A stretch of DNA of 64,000 nucleotides from Macrotis lagotis (GCF_037893015.1 NC_133666.1:565671459-565735458); one strand, 5' to 3'. Numbered from the stretch's first letter, positions 12,455 through 24,428 are shown. Program-made: numbers and translations. The notes: a model not told the origin generated them from the sequence alone.

Positions 12455-12600
12455 TTCACAGAATCATAGAACCTCAGAGTTGGAAAGGAGTTTGGAGTCC
12501 ATAAACCAACCCATATCCGAACAATACTTCCATCTACAACACACCCAATATATGATTATCTAGCCTTTGTTTGGAAACTTCCAGGCAGGAGGAATCTACA
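12455..12600 (+). mobile_element. CR1/L3-like fragment
   Basis: Sense 'cagaatcatagaacctcagagttgg' opening, typical of old CR1/L3 3' parts; same opening at 60895. Confidence 0.4.
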
Positions 12601-12667
12601 AAGCCTTTAATTTAATAGAACAGACTCACACAAGGAAGAAGATCCATGCCTTTTCCTGAACTAACTA

Positions 12668-12972
12668 CATCTGGAGGGAGTTGGCTGGCGCAGTGGAGAG
12701 AGCACTGGCCTTGGAGTTTGAATCCAGCCTCAGACACTTGCCACTTACTAGTTCTAGGATCTTGGACAAATCACTTAACCCTAATTGCCTCTCTTCCAGA
12801 GACATCTGCAGTCATCCTGATTCTTATCTGGTCACTAGACCAAGAAGGCTCTGGAGGAGAAAGTGAGACTGGTGGCTTAGTACAACTCCCTCCCCCCCCA
12901 ACTCAAATCTGATTCACATGCTTGTCATAGCATCACCTCCCTGATGCCATAGTTTTCTTTGAGAACAGACAA
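12668..12972 (+). mobile_element. SINE with 'gtcatagcatcacctccctgatg' 3' tail, full length
   Basis: Sense, ~300 bp: tRNA-like head AGTTGGCTGGCGCAGTGG, B box-like GTTTGAATCC, 'catcctgattcttatctggtcactag', 'cttgtcatagcatcacctc', ending at the (ATT)n tail. Three other copies in this window share the tail. Open frames here are repeat-derived. Confidence 0.85.
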
Positions 12973-13005
12973 ATATTATTGTTATTATTATTATTATTAT
13001 TGTTA

Positions 13006-13057
<52 letters not shown>
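12973..13057. repeat. (ATT)n microsatellite
   Basis: ATT/GTT triplets for about 85 bp, forming the tail of the SINE at 12668. Confidence 0.95.
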
Positions 13058-13539
13058 AGCTGGAAATCCCCTGATTCTGATAAGCTGATTCACTAGTCCA
13101 GGATGCATAACTGTCCTAATGCCACAGTTTGCCCTTCTCCAGTCAACTGGCCCTGAACTCAGGATACTATGTTGAAAACTACTTTTTCAGTTCCACTATT
13201 GAAGCCCTTGTAGAGTAGGAAGGTGCAGTAGTTATGTCACCTTGCAGGATTGTAGTTTTAAAATAGAGGACCCTCTAAGCTATGAACTCCTGATTATAAC
13301 TTTGAAACCCCATTTCATTCATAATTGTCTCCTCCCAGGTTAACCTTTCTCTTAATACTTCCCCCCCTCCCTGCCTCCAACACAATCAACATTTAAAAGG
13401 GTTGAGAATATGTACTATTTCAGGCAGACCCATGACCACATTTGATGAAGGGGAAGTCTCATAGAATGAATTTGAATTATTATTATCAATGAAGTTGCCT
13501 GAAAATCATTTTTACTTCTTGGAGTTGAAATATAATAGG

Positions 13540-13720
13540 AAAAGATGTAGATTTTATGTCCAAGGATCTGGGATCAAAATCTGTCTCTGCCATTTATTAT
13601 CTTGCAACTTTTGGCAAGACATTTAACCTTTGCTTCATGGTTTTCTTATCAGGAAAATTAAGGACTTTAACTTGGACTAGATCTCCTCCAAGGTTCTTTC
13701 AAGCTCTAATTCTGTAATCA
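13540..13720 (+). mobile_element. MIR fragment
   Basis: Sense MIR: 'caaaatctgtctctgccatttatt', 'ggcaagacatttaacc', 'cttggactagatctcctccaagg'. Confidence 0.7.
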
Positions 13721-13841
13721 TATGAATCCAAACTGTCTTCTTGAAGGCTAATAGCTAATCCAAAAATCTATTCTAAGTTCTCATTCTTCTGGACATAGTT
13801 GTATCATCTGACCCTATTTGCTATCCCCTTTTCTTGGATCC

Positions 13842-14170
13842 CTGAGTTTTCTTGACACTGCTTTCTTGTGATCCTTTTTCCAACCTATTTGACCACTCTT
13901 CAGTTTCTTTTGCTAGCTCATCACCCAAATTCTGTCCCCTAACTATTAGTGTTCCTTATAGTTCTGTCCTGGATCCTCTTCCTTTCTCATTTTCTCTCTT
14001 TCTGATCTCATCAGCCTTTATGGATTCAGTGAACACTTCTGTACATATAACTTCCAGGTCTTCGTACCTAGCCATAGTGTGTACCTTAAACTTCAGTCCT
14101 TTCTTACTAGTTAATTGTTAGATTATCTTCAAATGAAGATCCTACTGACAACTTGAACTCAATATCTCTC
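13842..14170 (+). mobile_element. L2 ORF2 fragment
   Basis: Sense L2 coding remnant ('gttctgtcctggatcctcttcc', 'atctcatcagcc'). The 89-codon frame in it is part of the decayed RT. Confidence 0.65.
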
Positions 14171-14208
14171 AAGCCAGGAATGTGATGGTATATATTTTAC
14201 AAAAACAT

Positions 14209-14287
14209 AAATTAACAAAAAAAGGATAATATGATACTTTAAAATAGAACAAATTAACAAAAAAGGATAATATGACACTTTAAATCA
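14209..14287. repeat. Near-tandem duplication, period about 43 bp
   Basis: AAATTAACAAAAAA then GGATAATATGA[TC]ACTTTAAA occurs twice, with one substitution and a small indel. Confidence 0.9.
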
Positions 14288-14310
14288 GAATCTACATTAT
14301 TATTATAATT

Positions 14311-14459
14311 TTTGCGGTTTTTTTGCAAGGCAATGGGGTTAAGTGGCTTGCCTAAGGCCACACAGCTAGATAATTATTAAATGTCTGAGACCAGATTTGA
14401 ACTCAGGTACTCCTGACTCCAGGGCCGTGCTTTATCCACTATGCCACCTAGCCACCCCT
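14311..14459 (-). mobile_element. WSINE1-like SINE
   Basis: Full-length antisense copy from TTTTTTTGCAAGGCAATGGG to CCACCTAGCCACCCC. Confidence 0.9.
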
Positions 14460-14545
14460 ATGGAATAGTTCCTTGGGAGTGAGAAGGAAAGGATATGGAA
14501 AAATATAAATGATATGAAAACAAAAGATATGCCTTGATTTGTTAT

Positions 14546-14790
14546 TTCTGGGGTAACTAGGTGATGCAATGGATATAGTGCTAGGCCTGGGAATCAAGAA
14601 TACCTGAGCTCAAACTTGACCTTAGACATTTACTAACTGTGTAATCCTGGGCAAGTCACAACGTTAGTAGCCCCACTTTCTTCATCTATAAAATGTGTTG
14701 AAGAAGAAAATAGAAATCCACTCCTGTATCTTTGCCAAGAAAACCCCAAATGGAACCCACATTGAATATGACTGAACAACAAGAATTTGT
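14546..14790 (+). mobile_element. MAR1-type CORE-SINE
   Basis: Sense, near full length: GGGGTAACTAGGTGATGC head, 'cctgggcaagtcac', 'gccaagaaaaccccaaatgg', 'gactgaacaacaa' end. Confidence 0.85.
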
Positions 14791-14849
14791 TATTTCTGTT
14801 ATTATATCTTTCAATGAATCTCATATGATTTTTATGTGTGGATAAAAGA

Positions 14850-15200
14850 CACTTTGTGGGAAGAAGTGATTTGAGTTTATGTCTTGCTCTACTATATCAA
14901 ATACTTTTCCATAATCAATAAGTAATAAACAGAATGATGTCTTGTTTTTTAATCTATTTCAGTCAATTGTAGGATGGTATTAAATATTTTTGTGAAAGCC
15001 TACCAACTTCTTACCCTCAGGGAAGATGCCCTTAAGTAGATGAGTTTCATTAACAATTTTGTAGAGAGTATCAAATAAGCATATACATTGATGATTGTTA
15101 ATGTTCTCTTAGTTCCTTTTTCTTTTTTTAAGAATTAATAAGATATTGGATTTTTTTTTCAATCCTTTACTGTTCTTATCTTTCTTCAGAAATCTTATGA
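14850..15200 (-). pseudogene. RT LINE fragment with IDYxKxFD motif
   Basis: On the minus strand near 14900 the reading LLLIDYGKVFDIVEQD matches RT motif A (IDYxKAFDxV) of non-LTR retrotransposons. Just upstream, INVYAYLILSTKLLMKLIY resembles the NYRPICLLSxLYKL segment. Frames are broken between them. Confidence 0.55.
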
Positions 15201-15246
15201 CTAATCCCTTTCTTGACTGAATGGATCAATGGATGAAGGAAAAAAA

Positions 15247-15362
15247 TTATTAAATTTTAACTATGTTCCAGGAACTATGCTCTGCATTGGGGTTGCAAAT
15301 TAACAAAAACAAACAAAAAAAGAGTCAGTCCTTGTCCTTAGGGAGCTCACATTCTACAAAGT
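15247..15362 (-). mobile_element. L2 3' end
   Basis: Antisense L2 3' UTR: 'ctatgttccaggaactatgctctgc', 'agtccttgtccttagggagctcac'. Confidence 0.75.
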
Positions 15363-15364
15363 TT

Positions 15365-16030
15365 TGGAGTCACAAAAATAATAGATTGTTATATGATGTA
15401 TTCAGTTGGCATGTCCACTTCCAAAAGTAATGGTATTATTGATTTGATTACCATATGACAGATCAAGAAGTATAAGGGGGTAGTGAGAAATGGAATATAG
15501 TTTTGCAAAAAAGGCTGTGGGCTCCAACTAGAAGATAGGAAGATATTGGCCTGAATGGACAATGTTATAGTTAAAAGGAATGTTGAGGTAAAGAATGACT
15601 GGAAATCTAGGATCATCAATAGATATAGTGTACAAAATGGGTTAGCTTGCACTTTCTTTGTAGGATGTCCAAAGATGAGTGCATCAACTTCCTTTGGAAC
15701 TGGGGACATGAATTCTGGAAGTTCTGGATGAGAAAGTCAAAGCTCAGGTGAATCTAGTGAGAAGAGTGCTGATCAAAATGGAAAGAATAGGGATAGTAGC
15801 AGCAGCAGGATGTTAAAATGACCTGAATAGATGGTTGTATAATTAGATGGGATCGAAAGGTGAGGTATGCTATGGTGCCTAAGATCAACAATAGACAGAA
15901 ATGGACTAGTGTCCACTCAGTCACCAAACAATGCCTTACAATTTTGTCATACCTAATGCAGATATCCAAAATGTAAATTTGGTCCAAACCTGCTACTTTT
16001 TTTGTCTGTTAGTGGCATCATATCTACCTT
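15365..16030. other. Unrecognised sequence with a 106-codon minus ORF
   Basis: Two short minus-strand frames (15389-15709, 15754-15987) show no motif I recognise. They could be decayed LINE. Confidence 0.35.
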
Positions 16031-18025
16031 CCATCTAAACAAACTAATTGCAGTGATTCCACTGTCCTTGATTTTAAAAACCACATAAAAATCACTTTGA
16101 ATCTTTTCCATTTTTCTTCTGTTCATCCATTTTTGTTCTTTAAATGGCCTCTAGGTAGACTTGTTTTACTCCCTACTACTTCTCTTTGCTTAATGTATTT
16201 GCTTAAGTACAAGTTAATATTCCATTTATTAAGCAGAAATTTTGCAGAAATATTGTCTCAGTTAATTTCTTTGATTATTCTCTGAGTTAAGTAAAATCTC
16301 ACATTACCAGCAAATAGGGTCAATTTTATTTCTTCTTTTCCTATCTAATTTCTTTCACAATTGATATTGCTAGTGGAAGGGTAGGATTTCAGTCATCCCA
16401 CCTGATAGAGTTCCACATGTGGAAATACAGTTTGATTGTTTTATATATGTGTGAACAAGGCAAGTATACCTTCCCGGGTGGGACACAAAATCTTTTCCAA
16501 CTGGATGGCAGATGTGATAATACTTTGTGAAAAGTATATAAAATCAGGGAACTAGTTCATAATCCAAGAGATAATCAAATACTTGGCATTGAGGAGGCAA
16601 GAATATCCTAGTTAGAAACTCCTAATAAGTAATTGATTTGGGAGAAGGGGGAGGGAAGAAGATAGGGTACAACAGATTCTAGTTCTCAGTTTCAATCTCC
16701 CCTCTTCCTAGCTTGGCCAGAGGTACCTTGTGAACTTCAAAGGGTCTAGAGCATTTGGACTTTTTCCTCCATGTCCCAGGAGTGTCCCTAGAATGGCTGA
16801 TGATTGTGTCTACATTAGGAACCAATGACAGAATGATTGCAGTAAAGAAAGCATATTCAAGATTATAGCAAAAAAAAGAAATCATCTTGAGGATTCTAGC
16901 AAAAGGACCTAGCTTTTTGCCATATTTGTGCTCTAAGTTTGGACTCACTTTTTGTTGCACTTTGCATGTACTTTTGAGAAAGTATGACATAGACTTTGGG
17001 GGATAATTATTAGTTTCTACTCAAGAAACTATTCCACCTTAATAAATAATCCTTTCTAAAACCTAATTGTCTGGGTGACTAAATGATATAATCTGATGGA
17101 AAGTAAAATTGGACCTCATAAGTCATATATTGCATTAGAAAGAGACCTCCCCTTCCTCATTGTCTCCTCAGAGCTACATGAACCTTGAGGGTAAATAGTA
17201 ACCAAACTAGAAGTAGGTGTTTGGGATAGTTGCCTCAAAGCATATGCTATATTTGGGGTCTCTGGGATAAATTTTACACCCTTTTCATTAGCAAATACTC
17301 TTGGGAAAAATTCTAAACCCAGGATTTTTGTTATTTAATAACCTGCTTTTCAAGTTTTTTTCATCTCTTGTTTCAGACTGAAGTTATACATTATGTACAG
17401 CTTGTATGTTACTTCAAAAGTCAGACTAGTGTCTTTATGAAAATTTTGTTTGCTTTAATGATTATGTATAGTCCTATTAAATTGCCACACTATTGCTGCT
17501 AAAATATAAAATAAAAATTTTGTAAATCTTAATATACTGGTGCTAGCAATTCACCTGGAGTATATCATGATTATTCATGAGTGTACATTTTTTTTTTTGT
17601 AAAAAAATTATACGTTCAAATAGTCTTGAATGCTTGCTTTTTTTGTGAAAGGAGCACAGAGAGCTTGCTTTTTTACCTTAGAATCTTCAGGTCCAAGGGA
17701 TGAAGTTTATCTGATTGTCTAGAAAGGTCAAATAATCAGCACTAAATTCTTAATTCCTCTTATGGGAATCTCACAACTCTCTGAGGGATTTTCTTAGTGT
17801 CTTCTTTAAAGTAACAAACTATCCTAGTATGGGATGAATTGGAAACATTATTTGGCTTGCCTTTGCAGTGGAAAGTATTCACTGAAAAAAAAAATAATCT
17901 GAGTGTACTTTTGGTATAGGAACATAAAGGGAATTTGCCTGAAACTTTACGTAGAGAGAGAAATTTTGTAGAAATGAACTGTAGAATTGAACACATACAT
18001 TTTGTAGTACATTAATACAGTTCCT
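16030..18025. other. Long apparently unique intergenic block
   Basis: Two kilobases in which I recognise no repeat with confidence (16080-16400 is weakly L1-like). Short frames have no recognisable content. Confidence 0.4.
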
Positions 18026-18028
18026 AGG

Positions 18029-18225
18029 GCAGCTTGGTGGCACAATAGATAGAATGTTCTGAGGCCAGATATACTCATCTTCATGAGTTCAAATCTAGAT
18101 TCAGATAATTGCTGTGTGACCCTGGGCAAATCTCTTTTACTCTATTTACCCAAGTTTCCTCTTCTATAAATTGGACTAAAGAAGAAAATGGCAAACCAGT
18201 CCAGTGTCTTGGCTCAGAAAACTTT
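18029..18225 (+). mobile_element. MAR1-type CORE-SINE
   Basis: Sense: GGGCAGCTTGGTGGCACAATAG head, 'gtgaccctgggcaaatc', 'aatggcaaaccagtccagtgtc'. The 3' end is truncated. Confidence 0.85.
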
Positions 18226-18429
18226 ATCTGTTTTGACTCTCCCTGAGAGAGGTATCAAGAATATAAAATGGAGAGAATTTTATAAGATTCATTCTTTTCC
18301 TATTTTTTTCTCACTTTATGTAATAATAGAATCAATGATTCTTGCTTGTTTGATAAGAATTCACTGGTAAAAATTGGATTTTTCCTTTGGAAACCCTTTT
18401 ATGTTGTGATAAATCTCTTTTTCTGAGAT

Positions 18430-18674
18430 TGGGTAAAGTCCCCTATTTCTTTCTTGGTTGATCTGAGCATATTATAATTTTGTAAATATTTATCCATTTT
18501 ATTTAGATGATGAGTTTTGAGGATATATAATTGAGCCAAATAGTATATAATGATTTCTTTAAATTCTTCTTTGCTGTAAACTCACCTTTTTCATTTTTGA
18601 TGCTGGTAATTTAGTTTTCCTCTTTTTTTTAATAAATGAATTTAGTTATTTGTTTAACTGTTTATTTCCATGAT
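18430..18674 (-). mobile_element. L1 ORF2 fragment, interrupted
   Basis: Antisense L1 ORF2 resembling 10630-10815 ('ttcatttttgatgctggtaatttag'). Interrupted near 18675 and apparently resumed at 19620. Confidence 0.65.
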
Positions 18675-19330
18675 TGTGATGGAATACTATTATGCTAGAA
18701 GAAATGATGAGCAAGATACATCCAGAAAAACATGAAAAGATTTATGTAAATTGATGCAAAGTGAAATACACTGTGTACAAAGTAAGAGCAATATTGTAAG
18801 ATGATCAGCTCTGAATGCCTTAGTTATTCTCAGCAATATAATATTCCTCTGAAGGACTTTTGATGAAAAATGCTATCCATCCCCAAAGAAGGTACTGATG
18901 ATATCTGAATGTAGATTGAAGCATACATTTTTTATTTTCTTTATTTTTCTTAATTTTTTTGGTCTTTTTTTTCCACAGCATGACAAATATGGAAATATTT
19001 TGCAAGACTACACATATTTAACCTATATTGAATTACTTGCCTTCTCAATGATAGAGTTGGGAAGAAAGGGGGAAAGAGAAAATTTGAAACTCAAGAATTT
19101 TTAAATAAATGTTTAAAAGTATTTTTACATGTAACTAGGGAGGGGCATCTAGGTGGCATAGAGCACTAGCCCTGGAATCAGGAGGACCTGAGTTCAAAAC
19201 TGACCTCAGACACTTAATTGCCTAGCTGTGTGACCTTGGGCAAATCAATTAGCCTCATTGCCTTAAATAAATAAAATTTAAAACAACAACATGTGACTGG
19301 GGAAAAATAAAATATTAAATAAATTTTAAA
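18675..19330 (+). mobile_element. L1 3' end (second 3'-UTR type) carrying a nested SINE
   Basis: Sense L1 tail with 'gaaatgatgagcaag', 'gatgaaaaatgctatcc' and 'tgcaagactacacatattt' landmarks and an A-rich end near 19330. It is split by the SINE at 19141-19288. It lies within an antisense L1. Confidence 0.75.
19141..19288 (+). mobile_element. WSINE1-like SINE with TSD
   Basis: Sense copy from AGGGGCATCTAGGTGGC to a short A-rich tail, with B box GAGTTCAAAAC. Flanked by ACATGTAACTAGGG (19127-19140) and ACATGTGACTGGGG (19289-19302), a 14-bp duplication with two differences. Confidence 0.88.
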
Positions 19331-19379
19331 AAACTACTCCCTTCCCCACCTAAATAACTTTTAGTTTTCTTGATAAAGT

Positions 19380-19612
19380 AACTTGCTCAAGGTAAGTGTC
19401 AAGTGTTTGAGGTCAGACTTAACCCTGATTGCATGGCATTCAATTCCATTTCCAATGTCTTGATTCATATCTGACCACTGGATCCAAATGGCACTGGAGG
19501 AAAAAGTAAGGTTGGTGACTTAATACAGTACCACCTCACTCAAAATTCATGTGTTTGTCATGGCATCACCTCTCTGATGTCATGGTCTTCTTAGAGAATG
19601 AAAGACAAAAAA
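19380..19612 (+). mobile_element. SINE with 'gtcatggcatcacctctctgatg' 3' tail, partial
   Basis: The 3' two thirds of the SINE type also seen at 12668, 50915 and 56000: 'tctgaccactggatccaaatgg', 'cttgtcatggcatcacctc', ending in an A-run. Confidence 0.7.
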
Positions 19613-19619
19613 AATCCCA

Positions 19620-20180
19620 ATAAAATTAACCATAAACAACAGTTTTATTGATTAACGTAATGACTTTTTTGCTTTCAATTTTATCCATCTTTTAATTTGC
19701 AGAATATCATTTTCATATTTAATTGAAGTCTTAAATTCATTGGTTTCTTAGGCCTTTTAAAAATTTGCATTCTAATTTGTTTTTTTCTTTCTTTAGTTAA
19801 TGAAAGTATTTAGAAACATGATTTCTCCTGAGAACTATTTTGACTATGTTCCATGTTGTCTCATTGTATTATATTTAATGGAGTTATCAATTATTTCTAT
19901 AATTCATTCTTTGACATTGATTCTTTAGAATTAAATAATTTAAACTTCAATTAATTTCTTCAACTGGTCTTTATTAAATCTAATTTTATTTCATTGTAGT
20001 CAGTAAAATATTTAATATTTTGTTCTACATTTATTGGTGTTATTCTTATGCCCTAATATATGGCTCATTTTTGTATAGGTGCAATTTGCAGCTATAATAT
20101 GTATACTACTTTCTACTTCTATTCAATAATTCTCAAAGATTTCTTATATCTAACTTCTAAAATTCTATTCAGGTTATAAT
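19620..20180 (-). mobile_element. L1 ORF2 fragment
   Basis: Antisense ORF2 with the familiar 'tccatgttgtctcattgtattatat' and 'cattctttgacattgattctttagaatt' stretches. Probably the continuation of 18430-18674. Confidence 0.7.
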
Positions 20181-20184
20181 TAAA

Positions 20185-21500
20185 GATTTTTGTTCAGACC
20201 CCAGTTTGAAAGCCCTAAGCACAGAGAGAATGATGGAAGAGTTTTCATCTAAGATAGTTTGATTTTCCTCTTCAAGATTTTTGAAGTGATTTCCATTGGA
20301 CCCTAAGTCTCTAATCCTGGTGAAAAGAGACTAATAACTGAGTCTCCCTAAGGATCAGGCTTTCCTTTTGAGGTTGAAATATTATGTAAGTTAGTCAATA
20401 ATTAGACACTGTCTTTAGAGGGCTGATAGTGAGTTGAAGGATTACTTTAACAAGAAAAGAAGGGTTCCCTGGACCCAGGACCAGTTTTGTTGTTGCTTCA
20501 GAAGTACCAAGCCTTATCACCTTGGTTTCTTACTTGAAGTGTGAGGGAGTGAATTTCAGTGAATCTCAGATCCTCTAATTCCTGTAAGGAGAATTCGATG
20601 TGTTCAAGCCATAATAAAAGGGATATGACTTTCTCTCTGCAAAGAGAGAAATCTTAATTATTTTTTTACTCATTTCTTTAAGTGTCAACAAAACAGGTAT
20701 AAACTATTAGAACTTTGTAAAGTGGTGACTAGAAGTTCTGTTTGAATGAGAGCTTTGGCAATACAGGAGTATGTCCTTTATAAAAATGAGCTAATTAAGA
20801 AACTAAGAGTTTTTCAAAGGTCTGGCTGTAAAGAGGAAGAAGACGGATTATCAAGAGCTGAGCCAGAAATAATGGATAGCTGAGGAGTAACTGGTAAAAA
20901 TAGAAAGAGAACATAGGGGATTGAGGAAAGTTTGAAGAACAGGTTTGCTCCTTCCCTAACTCTGCCTCTTATTAACAGATATCTTAATATACTTTATGAC
21001 TTCTTTACTCAAATGTTTTCAATAACCTAAAATTTTCTTCAACCCAAAAGATACCAAAGATGCAAGAGATAAATACAAATATAAATTGAGTAAGAGTCAA
21101 AACTCTGGCTAAATTTCATGAATTTTCCTAATTGGTGACTCAGAATGAATGTGATAATGTGATAGGGCCAAGATCTCTCAGGGCTCCTCTCTTTTTTCCC
21201 CCTCCCCCCAATATGATTTAGGTTAGTATTTCCCTAAAAGTGACAAAATCAGGATTTGGTCGGCCTTATGGGGGAGATGTGGCTCTCAATGCTGTTTGAC
21301 TGTGTTACTATGGTTTCCTGGTTACCTATGGTAATAAAGGTCCCATCCACTTGGGGGGTGATGCCCTTCTTATTTTCTAGATAGCTGAAAACCATGTGAA
21401 TTGTCACACTTTTCATTGCTAAACAGATGTGTATCCGAATAGAGATGAAGGGAGGAGAGAAATGGTTGTATCAGTGCTAATTGGCACTTCATCTTTATTT
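20185..21500. other. Unrecognised block between L1 and SINE
   Basis: No clear repeat or gene was found. Base composition is slightly richer in G than its neighbours. Confidence 0.4.
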
Positions 21501-21504
21501 GTTG

Positions 21505-21730
21505 TTATTGGGAAGGCTAGGAAAGCATTGCGCCTGGAGTAAGATAGACCAGACTTCACATCTGACCTCAGACACTTACTAGCTATGTGACTGTGGACAA
21601 GCCACTTAATCTCTGCTTGAATAAAACTGGAGAAGGAAATGCCAAATCACTCTAGTATCTTAGTCAAGAAAACCCCATTTGGTTCAAGGGTCACAAAGCG
21701 TAGAATAGGACTGAACAACAACAAAAAATT
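21505..21730 (+). mobile_element. MAR1-type CORE-SINE
   Basis: Sense: 'cacttactagctatgtgactg', 'ggagaaggaaatgcc', 'gtcaagaaaaccccatttgg', 'gactgaacaacaac' end. Decayed head. Confidence 0.85.
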
Positions 21731-22019
21731 AAATATCTCTTCATCTTTGTTATATATCTTTGCTACATTAGGGCAAAATAAATCTCTTTTTATGACCTAT
21801 GAGTGCCTCATTTCAGCCCAACAGCAAACCTCAATTGGTAGGATACCAAGAACAGACCAGCCTCTAAACAGATAACATTCCTAATTTTTCTTGTAATATA
21901 ATCTCTCTTCAGTAGCAGAATATGAAGATCTGGAGGTATTACATTGCCTTAGGATTAATGTGATCTAATTAATTTTATAATCTTACACGGCATTTCTAGA
22001 ACTATATGTCATATAATAA

Positions 22020-23220
22020 CAAGGAATGTGGGTATTCTTGCTTTACTTCTGTATTTATTGGGAAAATTTTTAGCATAGCTTCATTTTCTATAATGCTTGC
22101 TTTTTGTGTTGATAGATATTTATGAGTTTATATATTCTTAACTGGTATTTTATTTTGGCTGTCACCTTTCACTAATTGGCAAGTTAAGAAGAAATGTTTG
22201 TTGGCTATTTTATTTTTCTTTTCATGACAATTGACTTATGTCAGTTATGCTTCTGTATAAAATTGTTGTGATTGATGTTGTTATTTCTTCTTTCCATTAT
22301 TCATTTTTACCATTAATTGTCTTTTTAAGCAGTTCAGGATTGAGTTGCTTCAATTGTATGGCATATTTGATTTCATATACATATATTTTTTTAGTTTTTG
22401 CTAGGCAATGGGGTTAAGTGGCTTGCCCAAGGCCACACAGCTAGACAATTATTGTTTGAGGCTGGATTTGAACTCAGGTACTCCTGACTCCAGGGCCAGT
22501 GCTCTATCCACTGTACCACCTAACTGCCCTATCATATTTTTTTCTACAGTTTTACATATTTTGATCTTTATTCAGACAAGACAGTGGTTGACTTTAAGCA
22601 GACAGCTGATGCAAGTATGATTGCCATATTAATAGAGTGTTTTCTTCTCTGCTAAGTCATAATCAATTTCTTTTTGTGTCATATTAATTGGTGTTTACTA
22701 TGTTCTGCCAGTTTTTTTTTCTTGATGAACTTATTCATTTCTTCAGGTTTTGGGCTCTCTCATTTTTGTTTCTGAACCATAGTTCCAGATATGTTTCTTT
22801 TCATATTTATCCATTGTCACTTTTGCATGAAGTCAAAAAGTATCTTATAACTAATTTATTTTTGATTTTCAGGATTTTATTGAGTTTTTCATAGAGTTTA
22901 TCTGCCTCTTCATCACCTTCAATCAGTGTAGGATTGTTTTCATGATGGACTTTTGACAAATATTTATTTCTACTATATTAGGAGATAACCAAGGGACCCG
23001 TGAAATAATATTTCTAGTTGTCTATAAGAAGATAAAACCTACTTCATCTATTCTCCTATTTGCCTCTCTAATGAGTTTCTGTGACCCAACCTTTTATTTA
23101 ATTGCAACTTCTTTCTTGTTTTTTAGCAAGAATGTCAAAATTAATATGATTCAGCTCCTTCAACTGTGTATTTACTTGTTAATTGAATGCTAAATTTCTC
23201 ATATTTATAATATGTGTCTG
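22020..23220 (-). mobile_element. Probable old L1 ORF2, antisense
   Basis: AT-rich sequence with L1-like phrases ('gaatgtgggtattcttgctttac', 'aatgcttgctttttgtgttg'), split by the SINE at 22386-22529. No RT motif is readable, so the assignment is tentative. Confidence 0.35.
22386..22529 (-). mobile_element. WSINE1-like SINE
   Basis: Antisense copy from TTTTTTTAGTTTTTGC to CCACCTAACTGCCC, with a small deletion in the body. Confidence 0.9.
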
Positions 23221-23244
23221 GCTAAAGGTTTCAGAGATTTGAAA

Positions 23245-23775
23245 GAATTTGTTTAAAAGATCAACTCGACCCAGAAGAATTTAGGCACAAAAGAAATTTA
23301 TTTATGCATTATTGTGGCAATTAAAGTAAGAAGGAAATTGAGCAGCAACATGGGCTCTATTTCATAGGGAAATCTTTAGAGTTCCTTAAGAAAGTAACAA
23401 AGCCAAGGGAGAAATTAAGAACAATTGTGAAGGCATTGCAACCAGTCTGAAGCAGCAGCCAGCAGGGAATAAGGCAGGGGTTATATAGGATAAATGCTGG
23501 GAAAGGGATAAAGGAGGAATGAGGGTGATGCTAGGCAGGTCTTAAGGAATGGGTAACAGGGACTGTCACATAGACTGGGCATGTCCTGAGGGAACAATGG
23601 AAGGAGAATAGACACAGTGGTTTAAAAACTTGATCCTTTTGGTGTAGGGCGGGGATATGCCTAATCCTTACCAGTGGACAAAGTACTTCACTGAAGTTCA
23701 TTGACCTCATCATCAATATCCAAGTTAGAGTTTATAGATACTCAATAAATAATCTGATTCTCAGCAATCTCTGAT
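23245..23775 (-). mobile_element. Candidate solo LTR
   Basis: On the minus strand there is a TATA-like TATATAAC (near 23497), then a ~200-bp stretch, then AATAAATTTC (near 23300), an LTR-like U3-R-U5 order. A second AATAA-type site lies near its 5' side. No gag, pol or env sequence is adjacent. Ends and target duplication were not resolved. Confidence 0.4.
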
Positions 23776-23849
23776 TCCTTTCCCACCTCTCTAGCATTGT
23801 CAATACTAAAGAAGAACAGAAATGGAGATAACTTTGACCTATTTTTTTT

Positions 23850-24200
23850 TTCTTCAGAACCTAGTCCCCTCCTTTCTTTACAATCTTCCTATACCTTACT
23901 CTCTGTCGCATACTCTGATCCAGTCACACTGGCTTCCTTGCCAAGACATTCTACCTTTGCACTCTGATAATTTTCTTTGGTTATTTCGCATATCTGGAAT
24001 GCTCTCCCCTCTTCATCTCTCTACTGGCTTCCTTCAACTCTCAGTTAAAATCCCATCTTCTATAGGAAGATTTCTTCAACTTCTCTAAATTCCAGCATTT
24101 TTCTCTCAATATTTTCTATTTATATCATGTATAGATTGGTTGTAATTTGTTTGTTCATTGTCTCTTTTGTATCCCTCGCTTTTAGCACAGTTACTGACAA
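23850..24200 (+). mobile_element. L2 3' part
   Basis: Sense L2: 'tttgcactctgataattttc', 'ctggaatgctctcccctcttc', 'tcagttaaaatcccatcttctatagg', ending near 24200. Confidence 0.75.
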
Positions 24201-24207
24201 GTAAGTT

Positions 24208-24428
24208 ATCGTTCAGTTGTTTCAGTTGTTTCCACTTCTTCATGATGTCATTCAGAGTTTTCTTGGCGAAGATATTGGATTGATTTGCCATTTCTTTCTC
24301 CAGTTCATTTTAGAGAGGAGGAAACACAGGCAAACAAAGTTTAATGACTTGCACAGAACCAGAAAACTATTAAATGTCTAAGATTAGATTTGAACTTCCT
24401 ACTATTCCATGCCACCTACCTGCCCCTT
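24208..24428 (-). mobile_element. MAR1-type CORE-SINE
   Basis: Antisense: 'cagagttttcttggcgaagatattgg', 'tttgccatttctttctcc', ending CCACCTACCTGCCCC (head). It abuts an L2 3' end. Confidence 0.85.

Noticed and set aside
12646..12912. 88- and 61-codon plus frames
   Set aside because: Entirely within a full-length SINE.
12973..13057. Regularly spaced short repeats as a CRISPR-like array
   Set aside because: Simple (ATT)n microsatellite at a SINE tail; the setting is a mammalian nuclear genome.
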